DNA of 38,404 bases from Opitutales bacterium (GTDB lineage: Bacteria > Verrucomicrobiota > Verrucomicrobiia > Opitutales > Coraliomargaritaceae). The DNA is taken from positions 1 through 38,404 of the forward strand of contig JABBCA010000017.1 of assembly GCA_018607135.1 (NCBI GenBank), written 5' to 3'. The notes beneath the pieces are model-generated. The model was not told the origin of the DNA. It saw only the letters and a program-made list of their open reading frames with translations, and ran no database searches. The stretch's first letter is position 1, and every line of letters begins with the position of its first letter. Positions 8,619 to 15,430 of the stretch are shown in pieces. Made by a program: the position numbers and the translations under genes.

Positions 8619-8634
8619 AAAAGGTAAGTCGCGA

Positions 8635-10110
8635 ATGTGCGACATAAATTATTCATCTCTAATAGAAAGGTTGTTTATGGCATTACAAATGAATCCTGAT
8701 TCGAAATGGTTTTATGGGCGTATTATGGTAAATGGAGCTAGGAAAAACGTCCGCTTAGGCGTCGAAATAAAGGGCAAGCGCCCACCAACTCTCAGAGAGA
8801 AGGGAAACGCTTTGTTCGAACGCTCAAGAGGGCAGGCTCAAGAAAAGCTTCAACAGCTACAGAAGGCAGCTAACCAGAAGAAAGCCTCGATTGAGATTTT
8901 ACAAACTATCCATGAGGCACGCACTGGTGAGCGAGCTGGCTCAATTCCTTTGAGGGCAACAGAACAGCATCAGGGAATGTTTGAAGCATGGAAGACACTT
9001 CCTAAGAAGCGTAAGCCCTCGGAACGTTACGTTAAACAGATCAAATCATTGTTCGAACGATTCATCGTATTCTTGGAATCTGAATATCCTCAAAAAAAGA
9101 TTCGAGAAATGTCAGATGTTCGCTGCCACTTTGCTACAGATTTCATGAACTCAGTGGAAAAGCGTGGTGTATCCGGCAAGACATACAACAATGAGCTAAT
9201 TGCTCTTCGTTCAGCGTTTGATGCTCTGGCAAAAGAAGCGGCTCTTTTTGAAAACCCATTTCAAGGGATTCCGACCAAAGAAGAAAATACGGCATTCCGT
9301 AAGCCTTACGATATTGATGAGCTATCAAGAATTGTTGAGGTAGCTGGCTGTGCTAAGCATGCCTTCATTCGTCCTATCATATTGACCGGAATTTGCACGG
9401 CTATGCGACGAGGGGATTGCTGTCTCTTTTCTCCACAGTCGGTCGATTTTGAACGCAAGTATATTAGAGTTAAGACGGGCAAGACGGGAAAAATTGCTCA
9501 GATACCTCTGTTTCCGTTACTGGAAAATGAGTTACTCAAGCACACGTCCTCGAAAAATTCTGAGTATCTTTTTCCAAAGCAGGCTGAAATGTATTTGAAA
9601 AATCCAGACGGTATTACATGGCGCGTCAAAAAGGTACTAAAGGAAGCAGGGTATTATGATACAAAAAACGGTGGTTCTGCACCCGCTGACCATGTTGCAA
9701 ATACGCACGCGGTGCGCGAGAAAGGGTTGAGAGCTGCCTCCATTCGAGACTTTCACTCTTTTCGCGTAAGTTGGGTAACGCTGGCTTTGACCTCGGGTGT
9801 CGATTTGGAATTAGTGAAAATGGTTACGGGGCATCAGACGGTCGATATCGTCCTCAAGCACTATTTCCAACCAGGTCGAGACTACTTTAAAGCGAACCTA
9901 CAATCGAAAATGCCAGGCCTGTTGGTCGGCGTTGCCATTGAAACTGAATTAGAGCGGAAAATTCATAGTCTCATCGAGTTAACCAATAAACTGAAAGGTA
10001 AGGCTAATTTAGAAACCAAAGAACTAATCTTAGAAGGGCTGAGGGGGCTTCTGCATGAGCGTCCTGACCTTGGAAGTAAGGATGTAGCGCAACTATTGCG
10101 CCAAGCTTAA
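8635..10110 (+). CDS. Tyrosine recombinase / integrase
   Basis: Site-specific recombinase expected to integrate and excise the element at the adjacent tRNA-Met. The C-terminal catalytic domain shows the set of active-site residues: Arg258/259 (GICTAMRRGDC), a lysine in VKTGKTGKIAQIP, His374-x-x-Arg377 (HSFR), His400 (TGHQT) and the nucleophile Tyr410 (HYFQPG). Residues about 110-215 form a SAM-like core-binding domain, and the N-terminal ~90 residues are basic and coiled. The length of 491 is on the long side for the family, with a ~75-residue tail after the catalytic tyrosine. A second ATG at 8677 (MALQMNPDSKWFYGR) is an equally good start. It converges with the next gene, whose stop is one base away. 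Confidence 0.92.
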   Translation: MCDINYSSLIERLFMALQMNPDSKWFYGRIMVNGARKNVRLGVEIKGKRPPTLREKGNALFERSRGQAQEKLQQLQKAANQKKASIEILQTIHEARTGERAGSIPLRATEQHQGMFEAWKTLPKKRKPSERYVKQIKSLFERFIVFLESEYPQKKIREMSDVRCHFATDFMNSVEKRGVSGKTYNNELIALRSAFDALAKEAALFENPFQGIPTKEENTAFRKPYDIDELSRIVEVAGCAKHAFIRPIILTGICTAMRRGDCCLFSPQSVDFERKYIRVKTGKTGKIAQIPLFPLLENELLKHTSSKNSEYLFPKQAEMYLKNPDGITWRVKKVLKEAGYYDTKNGGSAPADHVANTHAVREKGLRAASIRDFHSFRVSWVTLALTSGVDLELVKMVTGHQTVDIVLKHYFQPGRDYFKANLQSKMPGLLVGVAIETELERKIHSLIELTNKLKGKANLETKELILEGLRGLLHERPDLGSKDVAQLLRQA

Positions 10111-10111
10111 G

Positions 10112-10459
10112 TTAAGCACTTGCGGCTCTACCACGCGCTTTTGGGCGATACTGAGCACGCTGCTGTGCCAGATTGATTAAGTCGCAATAGCTGTAGCGGA
10201 AGACTCCTTCAAAAATCTCAATCGGTTTGATGGCTCCAGAGTTGACCAGCCGCCAAAAAGTTACGCGACTCACTCCCAGCTTTTTAGCTGCACCATTCAT
10301 TTTCAGAAGTAGTGGCTCATCGCTACAGAAATCCTGAGAGTTACCAGACTGCGGAACATTGCCGCTCAAAGCCTTCGTTATGAATTCTGCGATCTGAGGA
10401 TCAACTTGATCGTCATTATTCATCGCCAGCTCGATAATTGATTTGGTTGCGTCTTTCAT
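10112..10459 (-). CDS. Small helix-turn-helix protein, possible excisionase/regulator
   Basis: A 115-residue protein whose C-terminal half carries a MerR/excisionase-like winged helix-turn-helix: LLKMNGAAKKLGVSRVTFWRLVNSGAIKPIE and then GVFRYSYCDLINL. The first 45 residues are acidic and unrecognised. Such proteins serve as recombination directionality factors (Xis) or as transcription regulators of mobile elements; its place beside the integrase fits either. Its stop codon and the integrase stop lie within one perfect palindrome (GCTTAA-G-TTAAGC, 10105-10117). A 17-bp palindrome abuts its start codon, suggesting autoregulation, and a matching palindrome lies in the T4SS promoter region. Confidence 0.8.
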   Translation of the reverse strand: MKDATKSIIELAMNNDDQVDPQIAEFITKALSGNVPQSGNSQDFCSDEPLLLKMNGAAKKLGVSRVTFWRLVNSGAIKPIEIFEGVFRYSYCDLINLAQQRAQYRPKARGRAASA

Positions 10460-10476
10460 AGCGTCTAAGTGACGCT
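10460..10476. promoter_or_regulatory. Candidate operator AGCGT-N7-ACGCT next to the HTH gene start
   Basis: A perfect inverted repeat AGCGTC-TAAGT-GACGCT begins the base after the start codon of the HTH gene (ATG at 10459-10457), so protein bound here would block its transcription or translation. The same outer pattern AGCGT-N7-ACGCT, also followed by TT, recurs at 23389-23405. Confidence 0.55.
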
Positions 10477-10568
10477 TTCAGAATATGAAAAAATCTCTCG
10501 GTTTAATAGGGAATGCTGGTGCATATGATTTCCCCTATTTGCTCTAAGCTAAAATCTAAGCGAATGCT

Positions 10569-11045
10569 TCACCACAGCGCTAATTGCGGCGCGTGCGCCT
10601 CTCTCAAGGCCTTGAGCATCTGTATCGCCTCTTTCATTTCCGACTGACTATATCCGGCACTACTACTGAATGCCTCAAATCTTTTTATGAGTGCTTCGAT
10701 GGCTGCTAGTCTTGAATCCTCGCGTGATTTATAAGCTTTGACCGTCCGGATTGAAGGCGCATACCCCATGCCACATGTGAGAGAAGACCAACTAAAGCTG
10801 TAGATCCATAAATGTATGGGAGTCTCGACTAATTTCACATGAATGTAAGATAGATTATTTTCATAGAGAATCAGCCTTTCAGGATTTAGTATTACGCCGC
10901 AGTCATTCACTGCGTCTGTATCATGCGAATACCCCCAAAGTGTGGCGAGATCATTGCGGTAAGCTTTATTTCTAATATCGCTGCTGTTATGTTTTCTTTT
11001 TATTGCGGCCAATTTTTGAGACATATCAACGGTTTCAATCGTCAT
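10569..11045 (-). CDS. Unknown protein in the ardA operon
   Basis: A 158-residue protein I do not recognise. It has no signal peptide or membrane span. The central part is rich in beta-type residues (LILYENNLSYIHVKLVETP, LWIYSFSW, MGYAPSIRTVKAYKS) and the C-terminal ~50 residues are helical (ALIKRFEAFSSS, EAIQMLKALREAH). An AAAGGAA Shine-Dalgarno lies 8 bases before the ATG at 11045. It follows ardA on the same strand with a 62-bp gap and probably belongs to the same leading-region operon. A role in establishment or anti-defence is possible by context only. Confidence 0.7.
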   Translation of the reverse strand: MTIETVDMSQKLAAIKRKHNSSDIRNKAYRNDLATLWGYSHDTDAVNDCGVILNPERLILYENNLSYIHVKLVETPIHLWIYSFSWSSLTCGMGYAPSIRTVKAYKSREDSRLAAIEALIKRFEAFSSSAGYSQSEMKEAIQMLKALREAHAPQLALW

Positions 11046-11107
11046 TTTTATTTCCTTTGAAATTTATATTGCTGAAAAGCTCCCCGCCGAAACTGGGAGC
11101 TGGATTT

Positions 11108-11644
11108 TTAGTGATTCAAAAAAACGTGCACCTTGTCGTGATTCGTTTGAATGGTGAAAACGTCACCGCTGCTTTCCATATCCTTCCCCATACGCTCGTA
11201 ATCTATGTAGAATTCTAGGTGCTTGGGGATGGTTGCAGTGCCTTCGGTGCTTTCCTCTGCATAGTCGGCTAGGCTGGTGTAACACCCCATGTAGTTTTCA
11301 AGGGTTGTCTCAGCGTCGTCGATTGCTCCGTCATGGTGGCTTAGTGCTAAAGCACCAATTTTGTCATGTTCTAGCAAAAAATCGGCGAGTTCATGCACCC
11401 GCTCGATAGTTTCATACTCGCTTAGCCTGATGCCTCCGAAGCCTTGAAAGTCATGGATTGCCCATTCTTCGGCCTGTGGTATCGGAGAAGAGGCAAGCAC
11501 GTTGCGAATCGCTTTCCAAGTGTCGTCAATTTCATCCGAAATTTCGACCCATTCTCCGTGCAGGATTCCGTTATTGTAAGCAGCAAGACAAGCTACGTAG
11601 ATAGATGGTTCATCATTTGCGGTGGGTTGTGCTGTATATGTCAT
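11108..11644 (-). CDS. ardA: ArdA antirestriction protein
   Basis: ArdA is a DNA-mimic protein that inhibits type I restriction enzymes and protects incoming conjugative DNA. The N-terminus carries the hallmark PSIYVACLAAYNNGILHGEW. The rest is strongly acidic, as expected of a DNA mimic (WVEISDEIDDTW, HHDGAIDDAETTLENYMG, YTSLADYAEESTEG). The 178-residue length is typical of the three-domain ArdA fold. A strong AGGAG Shine-Dalgarno lies 8 bases before the ATG at 11644. It is preceded by a ~500-bp structured non-coding block at 11645-12153, the usual position for ardA in the leading region that enters the recipient first. Confidence 0.93.
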   Translation of the reverse strand: MTYTAQPTANDEPSIYVACLAAYNNGILHGEWVEISDEIDDTWKAIRNVLASSPIPQAEEWAIHDFQGFGGIRLSEYETIERVHELADFLLEHDKIGALALSHHDGAIDDAETTLENYMGCYTSLADYAEESTEGTATIPKHLEFYIDYERMGKDMESSGDVFTIQTNHDKVHVFLNH

Positions 11645-12153
11645 TCTAATCTCCTGTTCTCGTGGGTTTGGTTTTTAAGAAGCGAAGCTCTGCTCGCTCT
11701 TGTGAAAACCTGCCCTCGGCGAGAGCGGGGGTAGCAAGGGTCAAGAAAAAGTTGCGGCGGGCGCACAAACGCAGTGCGGAGCCTCGGGAGACCGACACTT
11801 ATTCTTGACGAGCGCGAGGGGTAGCACCCCTTAGTCAATGAGCCGTCACGTAATGGGAATGCAGCTTTAGCGGAATTCCGTTTGTGTGATGGCGTTCCAC
11901 TAGATGCTAGCTATTGAGCCTTGAGCGAATGTCTGCCTGTAGCTGAACGAGGAGTTCGGGCGAAAGGCAGTCTGTCGCGTGCTCGACTCTTAGCTGACCA
12001 CAGCTTTTGCCGAGTTGAATACCGGCGGATAATAATACTGCTCATATAAAATCCCCCAAGTCTCGCAACTCGGCGAGCTGGGGGACTATAGGGGGTTGGA
12101 AGTGGTGGGGAGCTTTGCTTGCCAAAGCGGGAACCAAAATCAGACAGATTTCA
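11645..12153. other. Structured non-coding block upstream of ardA, candidate transfer/leading-region control site
   Basis: About 500 bp without a credible gene. An imperfect direct repeat ends in GGGGTAGCA at 11718-11736 and 11809-11827 (first copy starts GGCGAGAGCG, second GACGAGCGCG). TCAAGAA at 11741-11747 is inverted as TTCTTGA at 11802-11808. Smaller hairpins are CGCAC/GTGCG (11762-11778) and AGGGGT-AGC-ACCCCT (11817-11831). A strong nested hairpin lies at 12052-12085: outer TCCCCCA/TGGGGGA and inner CTCGC/GCGAG around AACTCG. Such density of inverted repeats is typical of oriT or single-strand promoter regions; which of these it is cannot be told from sequence. Confidence 0.55.
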
Positions 12154-12567
12154 TTATAGAGATTCTTTGCTAGCTCTCGGTTTTGCTGCGCTGCTTCTTT
12201 CCAATGTCGTCTTAATCACTCTCGCGACAAACTTCCTACTGACTACTTTTTGAATCGCTCTGTCTTCGGCTTTTTTAATCTCAGCATCCAAGAGCGGGAT
12301 TGCAGCATCCACCACAGCTTTCAATAATGCAGGAGGCAATTTGTCCAAATCGTAACCGCGTCCCACATGCTTTAACTGCTCAGTGATTTTATTTTTCATG
12401 CGAGTAAATGTATCCTCACAGCACTTCAAAAAATAGGGAAATCCCAGGGGCACAAGCTCCTCTATTTTGGTCTGAAAATTCTTGGTATCTTCGGTGGCCT
12501 CACACCAAACCAAGGAAATAAAATGAGTAACAAGGAAGATCAAACAGAGCTGGAAATGGAAACACAT
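12154..12567 (-). CDS. Unknown small protein, start uncertain (antisense overlap)
   Basis: The frame runs from 12669, but its first third lies opposite the better supported plus-strand gene at 12523, so a later start is likely. The first plausible one is the ATG at 12567, which would give a signal-like N-terminus (MCFHFQLCLIFLVTHFISLV). TTG or GTG codons near 12510 would remove nearly all overlap. The C-terminal part looks like real protein: RMKNKITEQLKHVGRGYDL followed by ALLKAVVDAAIPLLDAEIKK and a basic tail. I do not recognise a family. It is read leftward towards ardA. Confidence 0.4.
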   Translation of the reverse strand: MCFHFQLCLIFLVTHFISLVWCEATEDTKNFQTKIEELVPLGFPYFLKCCEDTFTRMKNKITEQLKHVGRGYDLDKLPPALLKAVVDAAIPLLDAEIKKAEDRAIQKVVSRKFVARVIKTTLERSSAAKPRASKESL

Positions 12568-12765
12568 CTCCAACCGAAAACGAAGCAACCTAACTATCTT
12601 GCGTATCAAGTGACTAAGCTTGAAAACCGTGAGCCGTCTTGGACAAAGATCGGAGTGGGTTTTCTCCACCGCGATGGTGGCGGGTTAAATCTCCTATTGG
12701 ATTGTTTACCCACCAAGGGACGGATTACGTTACGGGCACGGCCTTATCGCGAAGACAGCGAATAG
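12523..12765 (+). CDS. Small conjugative-element protein (WTKIGVGFLHRDGGGLNL type)
   Basis: An 80-residue protein resembling a small, widespread but uncharacterised family found on proteobacterial plasmids and integrative elements. Its core has the form YxVxxxExxxxxWTxIGxxFxHxDGxGxNLxLDxLPxxGRIxLR. Here that is LAYQVTKLENREPSWTKIG, FLHRDGGGLNLLLDCLPTKG and RITLRAR. An AAGGAA Shine-Dalgarno lies 8 bases before the ATG, and a strong terminator follows at 12790-12825. It is the only gene in this part of the element read rightward. The family assignment is from memory of the motif; molecular function is not known to me. Confidence 0.75.
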   Translation: MSNKEDQTELEMETHLQPKTKQPNYLAYQVTKLENREPSWTKIGVGFLHRDGGGLNLLLDCLPTKGRITLRARPYREDSE

Positions 12766-12789
12766 TTCAAACGAGTTGAGCTGTATCAT

Positions 12790-12825
12790 AAAAGTGGGAA
12801 AGTCGATTTCGGCTTTCCCACTTTT
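12790..12825. terminator. Bidirectional intrinsic terminator
   Basis: A perfect 13-bp stem AAAAGTGGGAAAG / CTTTCCCACTTTT with loop TCGATTTCGG. It has a T run on the plus side and an A run on the opposite side, so it can stop the plus-strand gene ending at 12765 and the minus-strand genes ending at 12834. Confidence 0.9.
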
Positions 12826-12833
12826 TTATTTTA

Positions 12834-13046
12834 CTAAGGTTTGATCCGCGTTCCGCGCTGGATACTCGACTTCTGTTCTAAGGTAGCTGCCGTCACCTCA
12901 ATGTGAGGAACTTTGTCCGCTACAGCTTTTTGAAAACCGGAATTCTGTTGAACCCAATCTGATACCGGAGATCCGACTTTTTGTCCGGTTTTGAGCTTTT
13001 GTTTCAAGGTCTTCTTCTCGATGGAATCTGTCAGTCGTTTATTCAT
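12834..13046 (-). CDS. Small basic unknown protein
   Basis: A 70-residue, Lys-rich protein with no membrane segment. The N-terminal part is highly basic (KKTLKQKLKTGQKVG) and the rest is mixed (VSDWVQQNSGFQKAVADKV). I do not recognise it. Its start lies two bases after the stop of the gene at 13049-13327, and a terminator follows its stop, so it is probably the last gene of a leftward operon. The tight spacing is the main evidence that it is expressed. Confidence 0.55.
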   Translation of the reverse strand: MNKRLTDSIEKKTLKQKLKTGQKVGSPVSDWVQQNSGFQKAVADKVPHIEVTAATLEQKSSIQRGTRIKP

Positions 13047-13048
13047 AT

Positions 13049-13327
13049 TCAGTCGTTGTTCTGATCGTTCTGCATGTCGAGATATGTTTGTAACAGGTGC
13101 TCGTCTTGGTCGGGCGGTGTTTTACCGGAAACCTGCAAGACCTGCCTTTCAAGGTTAGCGACGATCTCGTGCGCTTCGACACCCGATAGATAAAAGATGA
13201 CCAACTCTTCAGGGCTGGGAGCGACACCATCGTATTTACGTGCAAGAAAGGCATTCGAGCGTTCAAAGGTTGCCTGTATCTCCGGTGGCAAAAGTAGGGA
13301 AGGCATTTCCGTTTTTTGAGTTTCCAT
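13049..13327 (-). CDS. Small acidic unknown protein
   Basis: A 92-residue protein, mostly helical and acidic (PPEIQATFERSNAFLARKYD, PSPEELVIFYLSGVEAHEIV, then a tail ending QNDQNND). No domain is recognised. It is followed two bases later by the basic 70-residue gene. The acidic/basic pair could form a complex, in the way of toxin-antitoxin or scaffold pairs, but no known toxin signature is visible and I do not claim one. The ATG at 13327 has little Shine-Dalgarno character. Confidence 0.6.
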   Translation of the reverse strand: METQKTEMPSLLLPPEIQATFERSNAFLARKYDGVAPSPEELVIFYLSGVEAHEIVANLERQVLQVSGKTPPDQDEHLLQTYLDMQNDQNND

Positions 13328-13386
13328 AATTTTTAAGCAACAAGCGGTTGACCGGGCTTAACTGCCCGCCCGGGCAACCTTGTTAG

Positions 13387-13755
13387 TTACATTTTCAGGG
13401 CAGTCCTAGTCGCTTCTCTGCGTCCGAGGTTCAAGCGTGCTTGTTGCTTCTGGTCCTCAGGCACTTTGGCAATCTTGTTCTCAATGGACTGAGCAATCTC
13501 AGGGTTCTCTTTGAGAAACGAATTGATCGCTTCGTTTTCTTTGACCTTCTGCGTGGTGTTTGCATCGTACTTGAGTGCATCTCGTAACACAGCGCGGCGA
13601 ACCAATTGGTCTTTGGTTTCCGTCTTCAAGTAAGCGATCCGCTCGGGATGCTCCTTGATGTAGTTATCGATTTTGGCATCGATCTCAGGATTCCGTTTTG
13701 GACCTTTTGATTTTGCCGCTTCTGACTTTTGACTAACTCTATTTGTTAATGACAT
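13387..13755 (-). CDS. Helical unknown protein, start codon within a hairpin
   Basis: A 122-residue hydrophilic protein, nearly all helix and charged (KSKGPKRNPEIDAKIDNYIK, VRRAVLRDALKYDANT, LKENPEIAQSIENKIAKV). It ends LGRREATRTALKM. It has no signal, membrane span or known motif. Short helical proteins of this style are common in the maintenance regions of conjugative elements. An AGGA Shine-Dalgarno lies just before the ATG, and both fall inside a perfect inverted repeat at 13754-13768 that could limit translation. Confidence 0.6.
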   Translation of the reverse strand: MSLTNRVSQKSEAAKSKGPKRNPEIDAKIDNYIKEHPERIAYLKTETKDQLVRRAVLRDALKYDANTTQKVKENEAINSFLKENPEIAQSIENKIAKVPEDQKQQARLNLGRREATRTALKM

Positions 13756-13768
13756 AGGATTTTCCTAT
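13754..13768 (-). promoter_or_regulatory. Hairpin enclosing the RBS and start of the 13387-13755 gene
   Basis: ATAGGA-TTT-TCCTAT is a perfect inverted repeat. On the minus strand the upstream arm carries AGGA, the ribosome binding site, and the other arm runs into the ATG. A hairpin in the mRNA would sequester both. Confidence 0.5.
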
Positions 13769-13828
13769 TATAACCCCGCGATTTCTTTACCTGTCCGCGA
13801 GGCCGCTATTTGTTCAGCTGATGACAGG

Positions 13829-13845
13829 TTTGGCAGTATGCCAAA
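13829..13845. promoter_or_regulatory. Palindrome TTTGGCA-GTA-TGCCAAA between two leftward genes
   Basis: Perfect 7-bp arms with a 3-bp spacer lie in the 113-bp gap after the T4SS operon's last gene. It looks like an operator for the genes at 12834-13755. There is no T run, so a terminator is less likely. Confidence 0.45.
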
Positions 13846-13868
13846 TTCAGAGGTTCGTGTATGCATGA

Positions 13869-14381
13869 TTACTTATCCTCAATTTTTGAAATTCGGTTTG
13901 ATAAAGATTGAATAGCTTTGTCCTTCTCCATGAGCTGCGACTGTAGCGTGTCGTTCTGTTCAATCAGTGCTGTGATCAGGCTATTTGCCTGAGCGATTTT
14001 ATTTTCGAGCTCCGCTGAGAGCGGTGCCGTTTGCTTGGCTGGGTCAGCGACCGCGATGACCGGGCCAAGCGGCACCGCCGTAGGAGCGCTCGGCGAAAGG
14101 TTCCATTTCGCGGTGCGCTCCACCCGTGCAATACGGTGGCCGTCATGCCGGATTCCCGAGTCTTGAGGGTCGATGTAAGGGCCGAGGTAATACGCTTGAA
14201 TTCCTTCGGGTGTGCGAATCTTAGCCATGTTGTAGGGGTTCAACTCTGTCCCCGAAACTTGGATCGGATTTGATGGCGGTGGAGGTGGCGGCACTTCCTT
14301 TTTCGTTTTACAGCCAGCGACAAACGTTGCGGCGAAGCAAAGCGCAACGAGCGTCAAGAGATGGGTCATTTTATCCGTCAT
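13869..14381 (-). CDS. T4SS-associated lipoprotein with C-terminal coiled coil
   Basis: A 170-residue predicted lipoprotein: hydrophobic signal LLTLVALCFAATF and lipobox VAGC with Cys24. A proline stretch follows, then a compact middle region (NPYNMAKIRTPEGIQAYYLG and TAKWNLSPSAP). A coiled coil occupies about residues 122-168 (ELENKIAQANSLITALIEQN, LQSQLMEKDKAIQSLSNR). It overlaps the end of the virB10-like gene by 11 bp and so is coupled to it. The position next to VirB10 and the lipid anchor suggest a VirB7/TrbH-like role stabilising the outer-membrane core, or an outer-membrane spacer. This is inference; the sequence does not resemble classic VirB7, which is far shorter. Confidence 0.7.
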   Translation of the reverse strand: MTDKMTHLLTLVALCFAATFVAGCKTKKEVPPPPPPSNPIQVSGTELNPYNMAKIRTPEGIQAYYLGPYIDPQDSGIRHDGHRIARVERTAKWNLSPSAPTAVPLGPVIAVADPAKQTAPLSAELENKIAQANSLITALIEQNDTLQSQLMEKDKAIQSLSNRISKIEDK

Positions 14382-15417
14382 TATTCGAGCCTTGGTTATT
14401 CCAGATGTTCAAGTTGCTGGTGTTTCCACGTGAGCCTTCCCGCGCATCGATCGTTTGAGTTATATAGACGTAGAACTGTTTGCCTGTGGGGATTCGTATG
14501 TAGAATCCATCTTGTAAAATCGCATCGCGTATTTGCTGCGCATACTCTTCGAGTATGGCCGTTGTGCCGTCTAGCGCCGCATTACTTGCGGTGCTTTTGG
14601 CAAGCTGAACGGTCGAACCTGTTTCCGTAATGAATTCATCATAATCTTTAATGCCTTGGGTTGCGGCTGCTAAAAAAGTGGCCGCGAATAATTTGATTTC
14701 ATTCCAGTTATCGCTTTTGATGAGGTAGCCTTTAAGTCCAGCGGAGCCGTCACGTAATCCCCATAAACCAGTATTAAAATCAATTTCCCGATCCAGTGCG
14801 ATACCCTCAAGGGCAAGCTCTGTTCCATTCAGGAAATTCTGCGTCCTCCATACAAAATTCCAAGTGCCTGAAGCGTCTATACGGTCGCGGGTGCGTCCTT
14901 CGCTGGCTCTGCCGTGAACTTCGGCTCCTGCGGGGATGATAACCTTTCCGGCATGAACCACATCTTCGGTCACAAGGCCGATGATGGGCGTATCGATAGA
15001 GTTACTTTCAACTGTGATGGTCAGTTCACATGGAACCAGACGGCCAAAAGGAGCGTAGTTGTTAGAAAGCTCAGTTTCCTTTGAACCCTGATTTGCGAAC
15101 AGATTAAGAGGCAGGACGTTTTTGCTCTTTTTCTCACGCGCTAGGAGTGGACGGGAGACAACAGGTTCAGGAGTCTTTACCGGCACGGGCTGTGCAACAG
15201 GCTCAGCCTTGTTGCTTTCAACTTCCCTCGGCAATTTGAACCGAGGAATGTCTCGTTCGTAGACTTCTGGCTTATAATTATATTCTTCGTTGGCTTCAGT
15301 AAAGTCATCATCGCCACCCTGTGCCAGTGAGTTCAAGACCACGGACACCCCAATGAAGGCAACAACAGCCAACATAATCAGGGCATTACCCAGAGGTGAT
15401 TTTATGAATGCAAACAT
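14371..15417 (-). CDS. virB10: VirB10/TrbI-like T4SS core protein
   Basis: Inner-membrane-anchored protein that spans the periplasm and helps gate the outer-membrane pore of type IV secretion systems. The 348 residues begin with one membrane segment (about 9-32, GNALIMLAVVAFIGVSVVLN), then a proline/valine-rich linker (PVAQPVPVKTPEPV). The beta-barrel domain typical of VirB10/TrbI follows: APFGRLVPCELTITVESNS, IIGLVTEDVVHAGKVIIPAG, AEVHGRASEG, and a C-terminal IRIPTGKQFYVYITQTID. The antenna-helix region sits between them (AATFLAAATQGIKDYDEF). Length is close to family norm. It lies 13 bp after the virB9-like gene and overlaps the lipoprotein gene after it. Confidence 0.85.
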   Translation of the reverse strand: MFAFIKSPLGNALIMLAVVAFIGVSVVLNSLAQGGDDDFTEANEEYNYKPEVYERDIPRFKLPREVESNKAEPVAQPVPVKTPEPVVSRPLLAREKKSKNVLPLNLFANQGSKETELSNNYAPFGRLVPCELTITVESNSIDTPIIGLVTEDVVHAGKVIIPAGAEVHGRASEGRTRDRIDASGTWNFVWRTQNFLNGTELALEGIALDREIDFNTGLWGLRDGSAGLKGYLIKSDNWNEIKLFAATFLAAATQGIKDYDEFITETGSTVQLAKSTASNAALDGTTAILEEYAQQIRDAILQDGFYIRIPTGKQFYVYITQTIDAREGSRGNTSNLNIWNNQGSNNDG

Positions 15418-15430
15418 CGTTTAATCGAGA

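Noticed and set aside
12834-13327. A toxin-antitoxin pair (basic 70-residue and acidic 92-residue proteins)
   Set aside because: Size and spacing fit, but neither protein shows a known toxin or antitoxin fold, so no such call is made.
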